64,000 bases of DNA, from the NCBI GenBank assembly GCA_917880885.1, contig OU862920.1:35499019-35563018 (forward strand). Reading direction: 5' to 3'. The position numbers and the translations under genes were made by a program. This DNA comes from Limnephilus marmoratus (taxonomy: Eukaryota; Arthropoda; Insecta; Trichoptera; Limnephilidae). The notes under the pieces were generated by a model. The model worked only from the letters and a program-made list of their open reading frames with translations. It ran no database searches and was not told the DNA's origin. Shown in pieces: positions 22,141 through 33,082 of the stretch (positions are counted from its first letter, which is position 1; every line of letters begins with the position of its first letter).

Positions 22141-22418
22141 TTATGACTCGTGGGTTTATTTTCCAGCATAATTACATTAGTACCTACTAGAAATCGTCTT
22201 AGACATATTATATAATTTTATATATAGATTGAATTATATATATTTTTTTAATATATCAAAATAGCTTTCGGATTATTAGTATATTTGTTAATTTCCAATT
22301 TCTCTAAAAACTGGTGGGTCCTTTAATACTAGATTCAAAGAATACCTACGTGCAATCGTTCAAAAATAATAATAAAATACAGTCACAATTTGCCAAACAT
22401 CTCCTAGATAAAAAAAAA

Positions 22419-22490
22419 ATCACTCACGACTGCAGTTCACACGCGGTGGGGAGATTACGAAGCACTTTTTTAATGTACTTTGTTATTGTT
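22419..22490 (+). mobile_element. HINE-like 5' end fragment
   Basis: A-run, then TCACTCACGACTGCAGTTC and ACACGCGG, then GGGGAGATTACGAAGCAC. Only the first about 70 bp remain, next to the right arm of the TTAA unit. Confidence 0.55.
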
Positions 22491-23033
22491 TACTTCTTTA
22501 AGACGACAATATATACCCTAAAGTGCACCGGACGGACCTACTGTCGAATTTGCCGTATCAAAGAAAAGAAAAAGAAGATAAATAATGTGGGAATCTTAAC
22601 GACGTAAGTGAAGAAAATGTGTAAACAAATATACGCCGCGGCACGGCGTATTGTGTCGAATTCACCCTTTCTGCCGCGTTCATTTTAATTAATTGTCTGT
22701 GTGTGTCTCCATGTTGTCCTCCCGAAATTATTAATTCATCATATAATGAATAACTTATTAATTAATTGTCGTCTTAATTCATCGTCTAGAAAAATAAAAT
22801 CTGGTGCTTACCGCTAACTTTATAGTTGAAAAACGGGTTATATAGTTTTGAAATCGTTGTACGTAAAATATATCAATGGTAAAGAACTGCTTTTATTAAT
22901 CTAATATATAAATAACTCACATATCTTGTGCGGCATGGATATAAAAAAGTTATTATAGTTACGGATTCGCCGGAAATGATTAAAATGTGAGTTTTGAGCG
23001 TACAAAAATTATTAGGATTGTGTACCGCCTTAA

Positions 23034-24411
23034 CACAACGGCGTTAAAGAAGTTTTCACACAGACTTGAAAATATAATGGATAATTTTGAAAAAAGTTAA
23101 GAATTTGAATTTTGGATTGTAAATGAATATTGTGAAAATAATTCTCCAAGCCAAAAAAAATCATGAACCCTTATATAGATAAGTTCCACTGATTACCTTT
23201 GACTTTAGATAAGCGAAGGAAATTTTGATTATATGAAAATTGAAAATAGGTTTTCACACTCCAATAAAACTAGATTCGAAAGAACGCTGAATTAGTTAGT
23301 GATGTAACGATAAAATTTCTACAAATTAATTATTGAAAGCAAATCTGTAACTGCTTTTCCGTGGTCCGAGTTATTAAATTTTCGGCTGGATTTCCATAAA
23401 TGGACGGTAAACATTCTGACAAAAATAGAACACCATCGACACTGGTAGGGATTGTGTTTGCTCATTGGTAGGCAGCCTAAAAATACACGAGTAATTTCAG
23501 TAACCCCGTTTGTTGCGAATATCACCTCAAGGGCGATAATTGATACCTCGTAGTCGGTTCAATTAAAACATTGAACGTCTATTTGTGAACGCGTGGGAGT
23601 CAAATAATTATTATCTTAAGGTGCGAATTATTGGGTAATTGGTTTCTATTCTTTTCCAAAAAGAAAAATGGATTTATTTTAAGTGTCAAAAATTGCTGGA
23701 ATAATTTTATTGGTCTTTATAAATAATATTCCTAAATAAATGTTATTGTTTAATCTGCAACATTTGCTTTTTTCAAAGTAAAAAATAAGACATGGGAATT
23801 TATGGGTATTCCTTACAATGTATAAATAGAGAATACAATGAGGTGGTCGATAGTCAGATACCAGGTGGGCAGGACGGCTGTTAGACTTTTACCAGAAAAG
23901 TTGCGTTTGTATTATTTATAGTGTTTAAAGAATTTTTTGTTGTTTTCTCTTGTTGTTTTAAATGTTTTGTATTAAAACACAATTTATTACCTGTTTTAAG
24001 TACATAAATATGTAGATATATCACTTTTTACATTCATCAGAAAGTTACAGGCAATAAGTGTTCTCCAAGGCCGTCATGCAAAGCTGTCGTGATAACTGCC
24101 TCGTCCAATTTTTCAAAATTATTATGATTATATTATAAAATTATCGAATCAGTTTTTTTTAGAATTTTGATCCTTAAAAACGTCTTAATTAGTATTTTAT
24201 TTAAATTTCTGAATTTTCGTATTAAATTCTTGTATCACAATCTTCCCAGAAATCAGTTTTTGTGTTTATTAAATTCAGTTTCAACTTTTGACCCAACGAA
24301 ATGTTGTTTTGTTTGATTTTTATAAAAATGCAAAATCTAAAGATTAAATTACCAAAACTCCTTATAAAGCTTGTATTGCTAATTCATTAAAATGGTTATA
24401 TACCACAAAAG
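23034..24411. other. No gene seen; HINE-like tip at 23034-23062
   Basis: CACAACGGCGTTAAAGAAGT at the start is the 3' tip of a HINE-like element that the TTAA unit entered. The remaining 1.3 kb is AT-rich and apparently low-copy. The frame at 23319-23525 has no domain. Confidence 0.45.
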
Positions 24412-24547
24412 AAAGGGTGATATTATTAAAGAAACAGCGTACCTACGAGTATACTATAAACATGTTTTCTTCAAACGGAAAAGTATTTTGCAAATAAGAA
24501 TCAAAATAAAGGGTGATATTATTAAAGAAACAGCGTACAAGTATGTA
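24412..24547 (+). repeat. Left remnant of the 92-bp satellite
   Basis: Contains AGGGTGATATTATTAAAG and AAACAGCGTAC twice, the unit of the array at 27551-28051. It lies just left of the Gypsy LTR, so the retrotransposon sits inside the array. Confidence 0.85.
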
Positions 24548-24701
24548 ATGTAATAGAAAAAAAAAGTTTAAATAATTACATGTTAAATATAAATATGTAT
24601 ATATAATAATAAAATATAATGAAATTTGTAGAAATTTAAGATTGTATAAGTTAGGTCAAAATATATATATATATCATGTAATTATTGTTTAAGTGTGGGG
24701 G

Positions 24702-24932
24702 TGTAATGTCTGTGTGTATTGTATGAGTGCAAGCGAGATAGCATGCTTGCGCGAATCTATATAAGGCGACGCATGCTAGATTCGTTCTCTTTTGCTTTGG
24801 CAGTTCCCCTAATAAATACCTGTGCAAACTGTTACTCTCTTCATTTGAGTACTACCCACCATAATTCGTCCACACACACATGTAAGTCCGCATCTGATTT
24901 GGCTCGACACAACTGCTCAGACGGACTTCACA
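24702..24932 (+). mobile_element. 5' LTR of a Gypsy-type retrotransposon
   Basis: Begins TGTAATGTC. It has TATATAA at 24758-24764 and AATAAA at 24811-24816, and ends near CTTCACA just before the primer binding site. About 230 bp. No 3' LTR is left in the window, so the left limit rests on the TG start and the order of signals. Confidence 0.65.
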
Positions 24933-24934
24933 AC

Positions 24935-24949
24935 TGGCGCAGCCGATAG
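24935..24949 (+). promoter_or_regulatory. Primer binding site, tRNA-Ser type
   Basis: TGGCGCAGCCGATAG directly follows the LTR. It matches the complement of the insect tRNA-Ser 3' end (TGGCGCAGTCGGTAG) at 13 of 15 positions. tRNA-Ser priming is known for the 17.6/297 branch of Gypsy elements. Confidence 0.7.
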
Positions 24950-25804
24950 TAGCCGACTCCACAACTGGCTAAGAACCTGAAGACGAAAAAAAAAATCGGA
25001 AACAGAAGAGAGGAGATTGTTGCGACAATTGAAAAAAATTGTTGCATGAAGACGCATTCAAGAAGACGCCATCACAAAGTCAAGAAGACGTGCATTAGAG
25101 CCTGCATCCATATTGCAGTATTGAGGGAGCAAATTTGGCGTGGCATGCTAGCATTGCATGCAGTAAGAAGAAGACGGTGACAAGAGGACCATCTACGGAG
25201 GAAGCCGGAATCTGAGGCAAGGTCAGATTCTGTCGCTGCAGCTATTCAAGCGGGACCGGACAAGGGCTGGATTCCGTAGCTGCAGGGAGACGGACACGGG
25301 CGATCAGCGGTCGAAAGAGACGGCTGGTGACGGAGATCCGGAAGCTGTGTGGGGAGACACTTTGGAGCGGCGAGGTCGTCGGTTCTGGAGCGGATTCACC
25401 CGGAAGCGCGGAGATAAGTTTTTTAATCAAAATTTGTTTCAGCTCTTATTCCCGATGGATGCGATTTGTAAAAGTCTGGGGGCATTCTGTCACAAGACAG
25501 GAGTGTGGTCCCTGTTCAAGGAGAGACTGGACCAAGCTCTCATATTATATGATGAGAAAATTTTGTCGCCAGAACGTAAAAGAGCGTTCCTCTTGAATAA
25601 TCTCACCGAAGATACCTTTTCATTGTTAAGCGATTTGTGTTTTCCAAAAAAGTGTCGGAAACCTCATTTGAGGATTTGTGTAAATTACTAGATTCCCATT
25701 GTAAGCCTATTCACAATATTTTTGAATCACGGGAAATGTTCTATAAATGTAAACAATCGGCTAATGAATCTATTAAAGAGTTTGCCGCGAAGCTTAAAAA
25801 TATT

Positions 25805-26085
25805 ATATTTTTGAATGTAGCTATTACTTTGTGGTTATCCATTATAGAAAAATGAAATAATTTAACTTTGTACCTACCCACCTACCCACTCTACACTAAT
25901 ACCTACCTACCCAATCTACATTATTATCTAGCAACAGCTCCACCCCTACCATAATAAAACATTGTTCGAAACTGTCAAATTAGTATAAGCTTTCCCTGAC
26001 GAAGGAACGTTTGTTCCGAAACCGGTCGGATTTGCGCATCAAATAAGTGGTTTATACAAAGTTAAATTATTTCATTTTTTTTTTT
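25805..26085 (+). mobile_element. PLE copy inserted into gag, 8-bp target duplication
   Basis: AAATATTA occurs on both sides (25797-25804 and 26086-26093), and removing one copy restores the gag frame. The insert holds an inverted copy of the PLE tail at its left (GTGGTTATCCATTATAG...), a short truncated 3' region, the hammerhead-like motif and the AAGTGGTTTATACAAAG tail. This inverted-tail layout matches the known pseudo-LTR organisation of PLEs. Confidence 0.8.
25988..26037 (+). ncRNA. Hammerhead-like motif of the PLE in gag
   Basis: TCC, CTGACGA, A, GGAAC-GTTT-GTTCC (5 pairs), GAA, ACCGGT (self-complementary), C, GGA. Stem I is GGA/TCC plus a GC/GC step beyond an internal loop. Compared with the 4.0-kb copy, all three stems changed on both strands while pairing was kept. 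Confidence 0.72.
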
Positions 26086-27344
26086 AAATATTAGTTTGTC
26101 ATGTAACTTTGAAGCAAGATTAGACTCGTGTTTGAAAGATATATTTATTATTGGCGTGTTCAATGAGAAAATGAAGCACAAACTTTTTATGGAAGGTTTA
26201 AGCAAGTCATTTCTAGAATGCATTAACATAGCTTCTACGTGGGAACATGTATTGAGTATGGAGAATGCAAAGTCGAATTTAAATTCAGTTCATAACTTCG
26301 ATAAATCTAGGCAAGTAAGCCGTTATAAGGATTGCAAAGTGCGTAGTAAATCACCTCATAAGATAAATAATAATATGTCATGTTTCATTTGTGGTAAGAA
26401 TAATCACGTGCAAAAAGATTGTTGGCACAAGAAGTTGCAATGTTATATTTGTAAGAAGGTAGGGCACACTAGCTCGACTTGTAAAAATAAATCAAGTAGT
26501 AAATCTCGCTCGCCTAGTACGAAGCGGGTAGGTGCGATAAATGCTGTTTCGCAAGGTAATAATAGTGATCCTATGTTTTTAAATTTACGCGTAGATAATA
26601 TTATTTTACAGGTTATGGTCGATACGGGAGCCTGCATAAATGCGATCCTATACGAAATGTTTAATAGATATTTTAGTGAAAAGAAATTAATGGTGTGCGA
26701 TATTAAGTTATTCGGGTATGATAATAAATCATTAAAAGTTTTGGGTAAAATTATATGTAACGTGGAATTTAAAAATAAATGCGTGCCGACCGAATTTATA
26801 ATAATCAATAATGGTAGTTCATGTATTGTGGGTAGAAAGTTTCTAAAGTGTTTCGATATTACTTTACACGGAATTAATCTGGTAAATAAGAGTGTTGCAG
26901 ATATTAATATTCGCGAGATGTTAAAATTAAAATACCCTAACGTGTTTTCGGATAAACCGGGTAGATTGAAAAATTACGAAGCTAATATTGAGGTTATGTC
27001 GGATTTTAAACCAAGGTTCGTTAACCCGAGACCCATTCCGTATTGTTTGCGGGAGCTAGTGGAAAAGGAATTGCTAAAAATGGTGGGCGACGACATTATT
27101 GAGAAAGTTGAAATTAGTGAAATGGCAAGTCCAATTGTTATTGTTAAAAAAAAGATGGCACGATTAGGATATGTACAGATTTCAAAAACACTTTGAATCC
27201 AATGTTGGCACCTTTAAAGTTTCCGTTGCCTAGAGTAGAAGATTTAATTTCTTCATTAAATGGCGCGAAACATTTCGCAAAAATTGATTTAAAAAATGCT
27301 TTTTCCCAGATTGCTTCATCTTGACATCACAAAGTATAATATAA

Positions 27345-27550
27345 AGATGTTTTATATTTTTGAATATAGCTATTACTTTGTGGTTATCCATTATCGAAAA
27401 ATGAAAAATGAAATAATTTAACTTTGTATAATAAGTATAAGCTTTTAATTAGTATAAGCTTTCCCTGACGAAGGAACGTTTGCTCCGAAACCGGTCGGAT
27501 TTGCGCATCAAATAAGTGGTTTATACAAAGTTAAATTATTTCATTTTTCT
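27345..27550 (+). mobile_element. PLE 3' end copy
   Basis: Inverted tail on the left (27352-27426), a very short middle, hammerhead-like motif (27458-27506) and AAGTGGTTTATACAAAG tail. Nearly the same as the copy in gag but with one stem II mismatch (GCTCC for GTTCC). It lies at the join of the truncated Gypsy and the satellite. Confidence 0.75.
27458..27506 (+). ncRNA. Hammerhead-like motif with one stem II mismatch
   Basis: TCC, CTGACGA, A, GGAAC-GTTT-GCTCC, GAA, ACCGGT, C, GGA. The GTTCC to GCTCC change breaks one A-T pair. Otherwise as in the 26.0-kb copy. Confidence 0.65.
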
Positions 27551-28051
27551 AAAGAAGTTTTCTTCAAACCGAAAAGTATTTTGCAAATTAGAATCAAAAT
27601 AAAGGGTGATATTATTAAAGAAACAGCGTACAAGTATAATATAAAGATGTTTTCTTCAAACCGAAAAGTATGTTGCAAATTAGAATCAAAATAAAGGGTG
27701 ATATTATTAAAGAAACAGCGTACAAGTATAATATAAAGATGTTTTCTTCAAACTCAAAAGTATTTTGCAAATTAGAATCAAAATAAAGGGTGATATTATT
27801 AAAGAAACAGCGTACAAGTATAATATAAAGATGTTTTCTTCAAACCGAAAAGTATGTTGCAAATTAGAATCAAAATAAAGGGTGATATTATTAAAGAAAC
27901 AGCGTACAAGTATAATATAAAGATGTTTTCTTCAACCGAAAAGTATTTTGCAAATTAGAATCAAAATAAAGGGTGATATTATTAAAGAAACAGCGTACGA
28001 GTATAATATAAAGACGTTTTCTTCAAACCGAAAAGTATTTTGCAAATTAGA
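27551..28051 (+). repeat. 92-bp satellite, about 5.4 copies
   Basis: The unit holds TTTTCTTCAAACCGAAAAG, TTGCAAATTAGAATC, AAAGGGTGATATTATTAAAG and AAACAGCGTACAAG. Starts of the AAGATG block at 27644, 27736, 27828, 27920 and 28011 give periods of 92, 92, 92 and 91. Copies are almost identical. Confidence 0.95.
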
Positions 28052-28655
28052 AGGAGAGTTTTGTCATCATATTGTTTAATTAATAAAAGGCCGTTTTTTT
28101 ATCTTGAACGTTTACTTTATTTGTACAAAATGGGGTTACGATTATCGTCACTGTGTAAAAAAATAATAATAATACAATACTTATAATAATAAAACAACTT
28201 ACTTATATAAAATACCTACAGTTGAAACATTATGATTGACGGGCTTTAGTCTGCCGGATGAAAGCTCTAAAAGTAGTGAAAAAGCTTTCGTTACAAATGA
28301 TCGTTTGTTTGGCGTGTTATGCAATGATTGAATTCATTAGCGTCTATGCCTGGGGCGTAAAAGCCTGTATTTGCCGATACGAGCGTATGCCTACAAAGCT
28401 AACATGTGTCAGTAAAGGCTTTTCGACAGTTTGACAATGCCTTCGGGAGGTGAAATAGCTGTGAGGCGTAAACACAAAATTTACTCAAACTAACCAAAAT
28501 ACTCCTAGCTTGAGATTTATAGAATAATATCAGATATATACGCATTTTCGAGATAAAAGCTCCAGCACCATTACAATATTATGTATTGGGTGTTTCAATT
28601 AGACGGATCAATGTTAACAGTAAATAAGAAAATGTTTTTTAGATAAATGAAACAA
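28052..28655. other. No gene seen
   Basis: AT-rich low-copy sequence with a moderately GC-richer patch at 28240-28470. No frame above 60 codons. Confidence 0.4.
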
Positions 28656-28815
28656 TTAAAATGTTTTTTATTTTACTTTATGAGTAAAACCTCAAATTGT
28701 TTTGCCCGGAAAGCAAGAGGTCCTGGGTTCGAGTCCCAGAGGTGCCAATCTGATTTTTCTGTTTTCAGATTTTCGATTGAGTTTCGCTTATATTGTCTTC
28801 AGTTAATTAAATAAG
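28656..28815 (+). repeat. S4-family tRNA-derived element
   Basis: The tail block (TTTATGAGTAAAACCTCAAA) is inverted on the left. The centre is a tRNA 3' half, GGTCCTGGGTTCGAGTCCC, ending in GCCA. The body is CTGATTTTTCTGTTTTCAG and CGATTGAGTTTCGCTTATAT. Same family as 40446-40785 and 52690-52905. Confidence 0.72.
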
Positions 28816-29117
28816 AAACTGTTATTTGTTAAAAAAAAAAATCGTTATTGAATCGTGATATTTGGGACAAGGTGTGAAAGATAATATCCCTCAAATGTTT
28901 ACCAATGCTTCGGCTCCACACATCACATGATAGCAAAATTTTTGATGATATCTCTGCATAATTGCACCTCGATATGCCCAATAATCAATATGCCTAATTA
29001 TCTCATCCTTCAGCCGTTAATTTTCTTGTTGGCACAGACCTTATACTAGAGATAACGGAAGAATCTTTTTGGCTAATTGACTTTACTCTCTACTCTACTC
29101 TGATAACTTCTCATTCA

Positions 29118-29838
29118 ATGCAATGTATGCAATGTCTGAAATATATATTTTCACGAAATGTATATTTTACAAAAAACGAAAAACGCTCCAGCAGTAGAGT
29201 AAATAATGCATTTGAGGTTCCCCCATGCAAAACTAGGCTTGCGCAAAGACATGCTTTTTTCATTGCACTAAAAATCTATAATGCACTGTATCAGACTATA
29301 GAAATTAAATCTAAAAACATATCCTCTTACAGCATATACAAAAAATTAATAAAGACTTGGGTAACTACAAATTAATGACACAAATACCTACCTGCTATAA
29401 CATCTTACCTGTTATTACTGTACAAATACCTAATTTTTATTTAACTTTTTTTGTTTTTCATACATATATTTTTTTTTCTTAACTTTAGTTTTTAAAAACG
29501 GAATTATTTGTTCTATAAATATGTTAAAACATAATTATGTTTCAATTTACTAATTTAAAGTTTAATTTGCTATGTTGTATCTTAACTGCATTAAAAAAAA
29601 AACTTAAGTATACCCACGAACTGGCGATGCCTATGTGGGATTTTTTTTGTTACCATACATATATGTACACTATTGTAATATCTTTTTTTTGTTGTTAAAT
29701 TGTATTATTGTTTATCGTTAAGCTACATATTTAATTTTATAGTTCCTTTTTTTTACTTCTTATCAAAAGAAATGTTTTTTGTAATATTTTTATGTATGTA
29801 ACAAAAAAATTTATTAATAAAAAAAAAAATAAAAAAAA
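29118..29838 (+). pseudogene. LINE 3' end: RT C-terminus, 3' UTR and A-rich tail
   Basis: The frame at 29118-29375 ends with FEVPPCKTRLAQRHAFFIAL and KIYNALY, typical of the last residues of Jockey-like non-LTR elements. About 460 bp of 3' UTR and an A-rich end (29812-29838) follow. The 5' part of the element is missing. A related end lies on the other strand at 61081-61290. Confidence 0.75.
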
Positions 29839-29849
29839 GACATCGTTGC

Positions 29850-30210
29850 ATTGGCTGTGTGACATATGGCGCCGTCCTGTTGAAACAAAAAAAAACTACG
29901 TCATCCACAACACCCATTTTGTGCCGTAACAAGTTGGTTATTATCGCTCGATATGTAATAGCATTAACCTTCACTGTAACAGAATTTCCGGCATCAATTT
30001 CGTATAAAAACGGTCCAATGATTCCATTATCAAAAAATGCATCATGCACATGCACATCAAACAGTGACCTTTTGTGGACACATCGACTTTTCAACAATCG
30101 TTGGAATGCATTTTTGTTTGAACGCCCATTTTCGTAAAACGCTTCAGTAAAACGCTCCGTAACGCTTCAGTAACTGTAACACGTTTTTCCATTGTTAATC
30201 TTTGCATGGT
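29850..30210 (-). pseudogene. mariner-like transposase remnant with internal deletion
   Basis: The minus strand begins near 30192 with MEKRVTVTEAL, shifts frame to FYENGRSNKNAFQRLLKSR (N-terminal helix-turn-helix region), then jumps directly to DNGIIGPFLYEIDAGNSVTV (catalytic core). It finishes with a degraded FNRTAPYVT where active copies have FQQDGA-HTA. The centre with the first catalytic Asp is deleted. Dead Tc1/mariner copy. Confidence 0.75.
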
Positions 30211-31574
30211 TGAAATTGTCAAAGACTGAAGTAGTCAAATGTCGAATCCATTGGAATATTAAATGAAAATAATATACAATTTAATTTTTTTTTTAATTAA
30301 ACGAAAATAATAAAAATGTCTAAGATGGGACTTTTTTGTTTATTGACAATAAAATCATTATTATTAGCGGATTTTTTAATTTCTGTTCCAAAATTATCTA
30401 AGCGTTTTCCTTTCTTATTGTATTATTTTTTAATCTTATAATCTAAGTATTATTTAGAAATAAGCAAGATAAATTCTTAAACTTCTGTGTTTTTCACAAT
30501 TAAACAAAACATAAATGACCCCTTTTTTAAACTCAAAATTAAAGCTTTCACTATTATGGACATAACAAAAAAATGGTTAGCACATAAAATAATTTAATTA
30601 CTGATTTCTGAGCAGAATGTCCTGATCATTCCATAAAAAATAAAAAGATTTTTTTGCATTTTGCATACACTTTTCAAGAGCTGCGTAATTGCTACGGTGC
30701 TCTCGCGCGGATTACAGGTGTACTAGACCTTGGACTTTGCGGAGCTCCTGTAACACAACCAAGCGTGGCCGACAGCCGACACCAGCGCTGAACTGAACAC
30801 GTCCGAAAGTTATCCAACTTAACTCTCCCGCTGCCAACCGGGGCCGAAGGTAGACCCCAAAATCACTATCCTTATACATGAAATATATTTTTAGTATTTT
30901 AGGTATTTTGGCGCAAAGGATTAATATGTAAAGTGCCTTTTAAAAAAAAATATGAAAGAATCGTTGATCGCAGGAAAAAATATTTTGTCAAATGCAGGTA
31001 CCTAATATTCCCTGCCCAATAAATGGACAAATAAAAAAAGGGATATCTATGGTTGAAATGCAAAAAAAAAATTATGGCGTGTCGACCGAATCGAGTCGTG
31101 GAATCTTTAATTTTGGATGAGTGGATTACTAAAGACACCATAAATGTTCCTTGGTTTTAATCTCGAAATTACGAGTTGTTTTCGTTGTTGATTACGATTT
31201 GTTAAAACGAGCAACGGTAATTTTTTTAGTTTTTATACACCGGAATGAGACAATTTATAGCCTTTATCTTAAGCGTTCTCAATAAATTACCGATATTTTT
31301 TCTTTTGAAAGAAGCTGCTTTAATATTAGAAAGGAGATTTTTGCAAAGTTGAACAGAAAAATTGTAAATTTGTAACAATTCTTCATCGTTATTTTTAGAA
31401 TTGTATTAATATTTATTTTTTGAAATTTTGTTAGGTTTTATTTATTTAAGATGTACAATTAAATTTGGCTCATATCCGTAATTAAAAGCAATTGGTTTTA
31501 TTATAGAAAATTCTGTTAGGAAATTATTATTAGACTTATTATTACATGCCGGGTACAAAAATTTTTTTTTTTTT
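30211..31574. other. No gene accepted; GC-richer patch at 30660-30860
   Basis: Mostly AT-rich low-copy sequence. The patch 30660-30860 (TGCTCTCGCGCGGATTACAG ... CCGGGGCCGAAGG) stands out in composition but has no frame or repeat relation I can see. The frame at 30899-31141 has no domain. Confidence 0.4.
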
Positions 31575-31589
31575 TTAATTTCTCAGGAT

Positions 31590-31833
31590 TGGATGTTAGG
31601 TCTGCTTAATGTCTGCAGAGGTTCGTTAGGCTCCTTATTCCACTACACCAAAGAAGACTTGCGTGTGACTGTGGATTTATAGACAACCGAGTACCCGTGA
31701 ATTAAATAAATATTTTACGTCATTCTCTCTCTCAGACTAAATCCTATAGTTGTGTGTGTTTTTTTTTAGTTTCGTTCGTTTCCGTTTCATCGAGTTTCAA
31801 ATCACAACGCTGCTAAAGAAGTTTTTACTTCAA
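31590..31833 (+). mobile_element. HINE-like element, long form, 3' part
   Basis: A decayed tRNA-like core (31610-31670), the AAATCCTATAGTTGTGTGTG block, TTTCATCGAGTTTCAAATC and 3' end CGCTGCTAAAGAAGTTTTTAC. The 5' terminus is not preserved. Confidence 0.6.
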
Positions 31834-32078
31834 TAATAACATACACTTATTTTTAAGAGTTTATAGCCGAGTGGTAAGCATCAGGATTCTACTCAGACTT
31901 CGCAAATTCAATAACCTATACGCAATTTTCGCAATCATTGAAAAAATAAATTCAGCTCCTTAAATAATTATGACATGTGATCGATTGAAGAATGACGAAA
32001 TTAAACTTCGTCAGACCTTTCATATCAAAATGTTTATATGTAAGTGTTCTTAATTACGTGATATTAATAAAAAAACGA

Positions 32079-32249
32079 GTGTAGTTTAGACCACACACTG
32101 AAGTAAACACGAACTTATATCTCCCTCTCAACCTTCGTTCGCCCCGCCCGACCGTTCGCCTCGCCCGATCATACTTTTCATAACGCACTCGTCACGCATT
32201 CACCAGCTTACTCCCCAAGTCAAGCGTGCGAAAAGAAGTTTTACTTCAA
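32079..32249 (+). mobile_element. HINE-like element, subfamily D, complete
   Basis: A-run, then CGAGTGTAGTTTAGACCACA, subterminal CTGAAGTAAAC, the GTTCGCC/CGCCCGACCGTTCGCC core, ACGCATTCACCAGCTTACTC, and 3' end GCGAAAAGAAGTTTTACTTC before an A-run. The GAAGT/ACTTC stem-loop closes the element. 171 bp. Confidence 0.72.
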
Positions 32250-32700
32250 AAATATATATTATCAAATTAACAAAAGAATCTACTAATAATTTACAAAACA
32301 AAACCCCAGGAGCTGTCCAGGTTCAATTTTATAATTACTGATCGTAACGTATATATGTAGCTCGGTATAGTATGTTTTATCTTCATGAGACGATCATTGT
32401 ATAATACTTTTTTTTGATTCTACGGATTCTTTCGTAATCATACCCTTTGCAATAATACCCTTTCATGTTTCTAACTAACTAGTATTACGGCTCATTCGGC
32501 CTTTTAACTTATTACCTTCTGAAGATGTTATTTACTTGACTGAATTTACGTTACATTAATGTCATCGTGGGGAAAAAAGTCTTTACTGGATAAAAACCTC
32601 ACTTTGTAATACAAGTAAGTATGTGTTACATGTACACTTCGATACGCGTAATATACAATAAATTATTACGCTACCTATTACACAATTTATGATACTCGTA
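32250..32700. other. No gene seen
   Basis: AT-rich sequence, no accepted frame. Confidence 0.4.
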
Positions 32701-33082
32701 CATGTCAATAGCAGTTTCTCCCGGGCCGGTAAACAGGGGTGCGTGCAACAAGTCTAAGTCTGCCGAGAGTCAGCGCCGAAACGTGGGAAGTAGGCAAGTA
32801 GGTCAGCTCCAGCAACAGGCTGCCATATGGGCCAAGGTCCCCGGCCGGGAGGCCTTCCCCCGGGTGCCGCGGCCGATGGGAGGGGCCGGATTCGGCAGTC
32901 GCAATCGGTCCCCTCGAGCAGCGACGGAAAACAGAACACGGGTCGCGGGACACGGGCCACGGAGAACGGGACGAGCCGCGAGCCGCGTTCTGCGTCTTTC
33001 TGTTCGAGTATATACGTACTGGGGCGCTGAGATTAATCCATATCTGTCGGTTGCTCGCGTCGGAAGGGTAATAAAAGGCTAG
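32701..33082. other. GC-rich island, unclassified
   Basis: About 320 bp of markedly GC- and CpG-rich DNA (e.g. CCCCGGCCGGGAGGCCTTCC) in an AT-rich setting. Long frames run on both strands (plus 32702-33082, 126 codons; minus 32705-32953), as expected from GC-rich DNA. The plus frame is Arg/Gly/Ser-rich and matches no family I know. It could be a first exon, a promoter CpG cluster or part of a repeat. I cannot decide between these. Confidence 0.4.

Larger units (their letters stand above)
18524..23029. mobile_element. DNA transposon-like unit with long inverted ends and TTAA flanks
   Basis: Left end GGCGGTACACAATCC and right end GGATTGTGTACCGCC are each bordered by TTAA (18520-18523 and 23030-23033). 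The inverted similarity extends with gaps for nearly 0.5 kb: 18524 to about 19015 against 23029 to about 22540. TTAA duplications are known for piggyBac and Kolobok; the GG... termini fit Kolobok better (inference). No transposase is recognisable. The minus-strand frame at 18966-19154 lies partly in the left arm. The unit has been hit by a Helitron, HINE-like fragments and a LINE piece. Confidence 0.68.
25455..27320 (+). pseudogene. Gypsy gag-protease-RT, frameshifted, PLE-interrupted, truncated
   Basis: Gag starts at ATG 25455 (MDAICKSLGAFCHKTG...). A frame change at the A6 run near 25646 moves it to the next frame. Gag is then split by a PLE insertion (about 25805-26085) and resumes at 26086. 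Further on are two zinc knuckles of C-x2-C-x4-H-x4-C type (CFICGKNNHVQKDC, CYICKKVGHTSSTC, about 26381-26482). An aspartic protease with MVDTGA (26614-26631) follows, then the RT entry region (PRPIPYCLRELVEKEL). A second frame change occurs in an A8 run at 27146-27153. RT runs on as LPRVEDLISSLNGAKHF...KIDLKNAFSQI and is cut at 27320. RNase H, integrase and the 3' LTR are gone. Both frame changes are in A-runs, so sequencing error cannot be ruled out for them. The truncation and the PLE are real. Confidence 0.9.
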
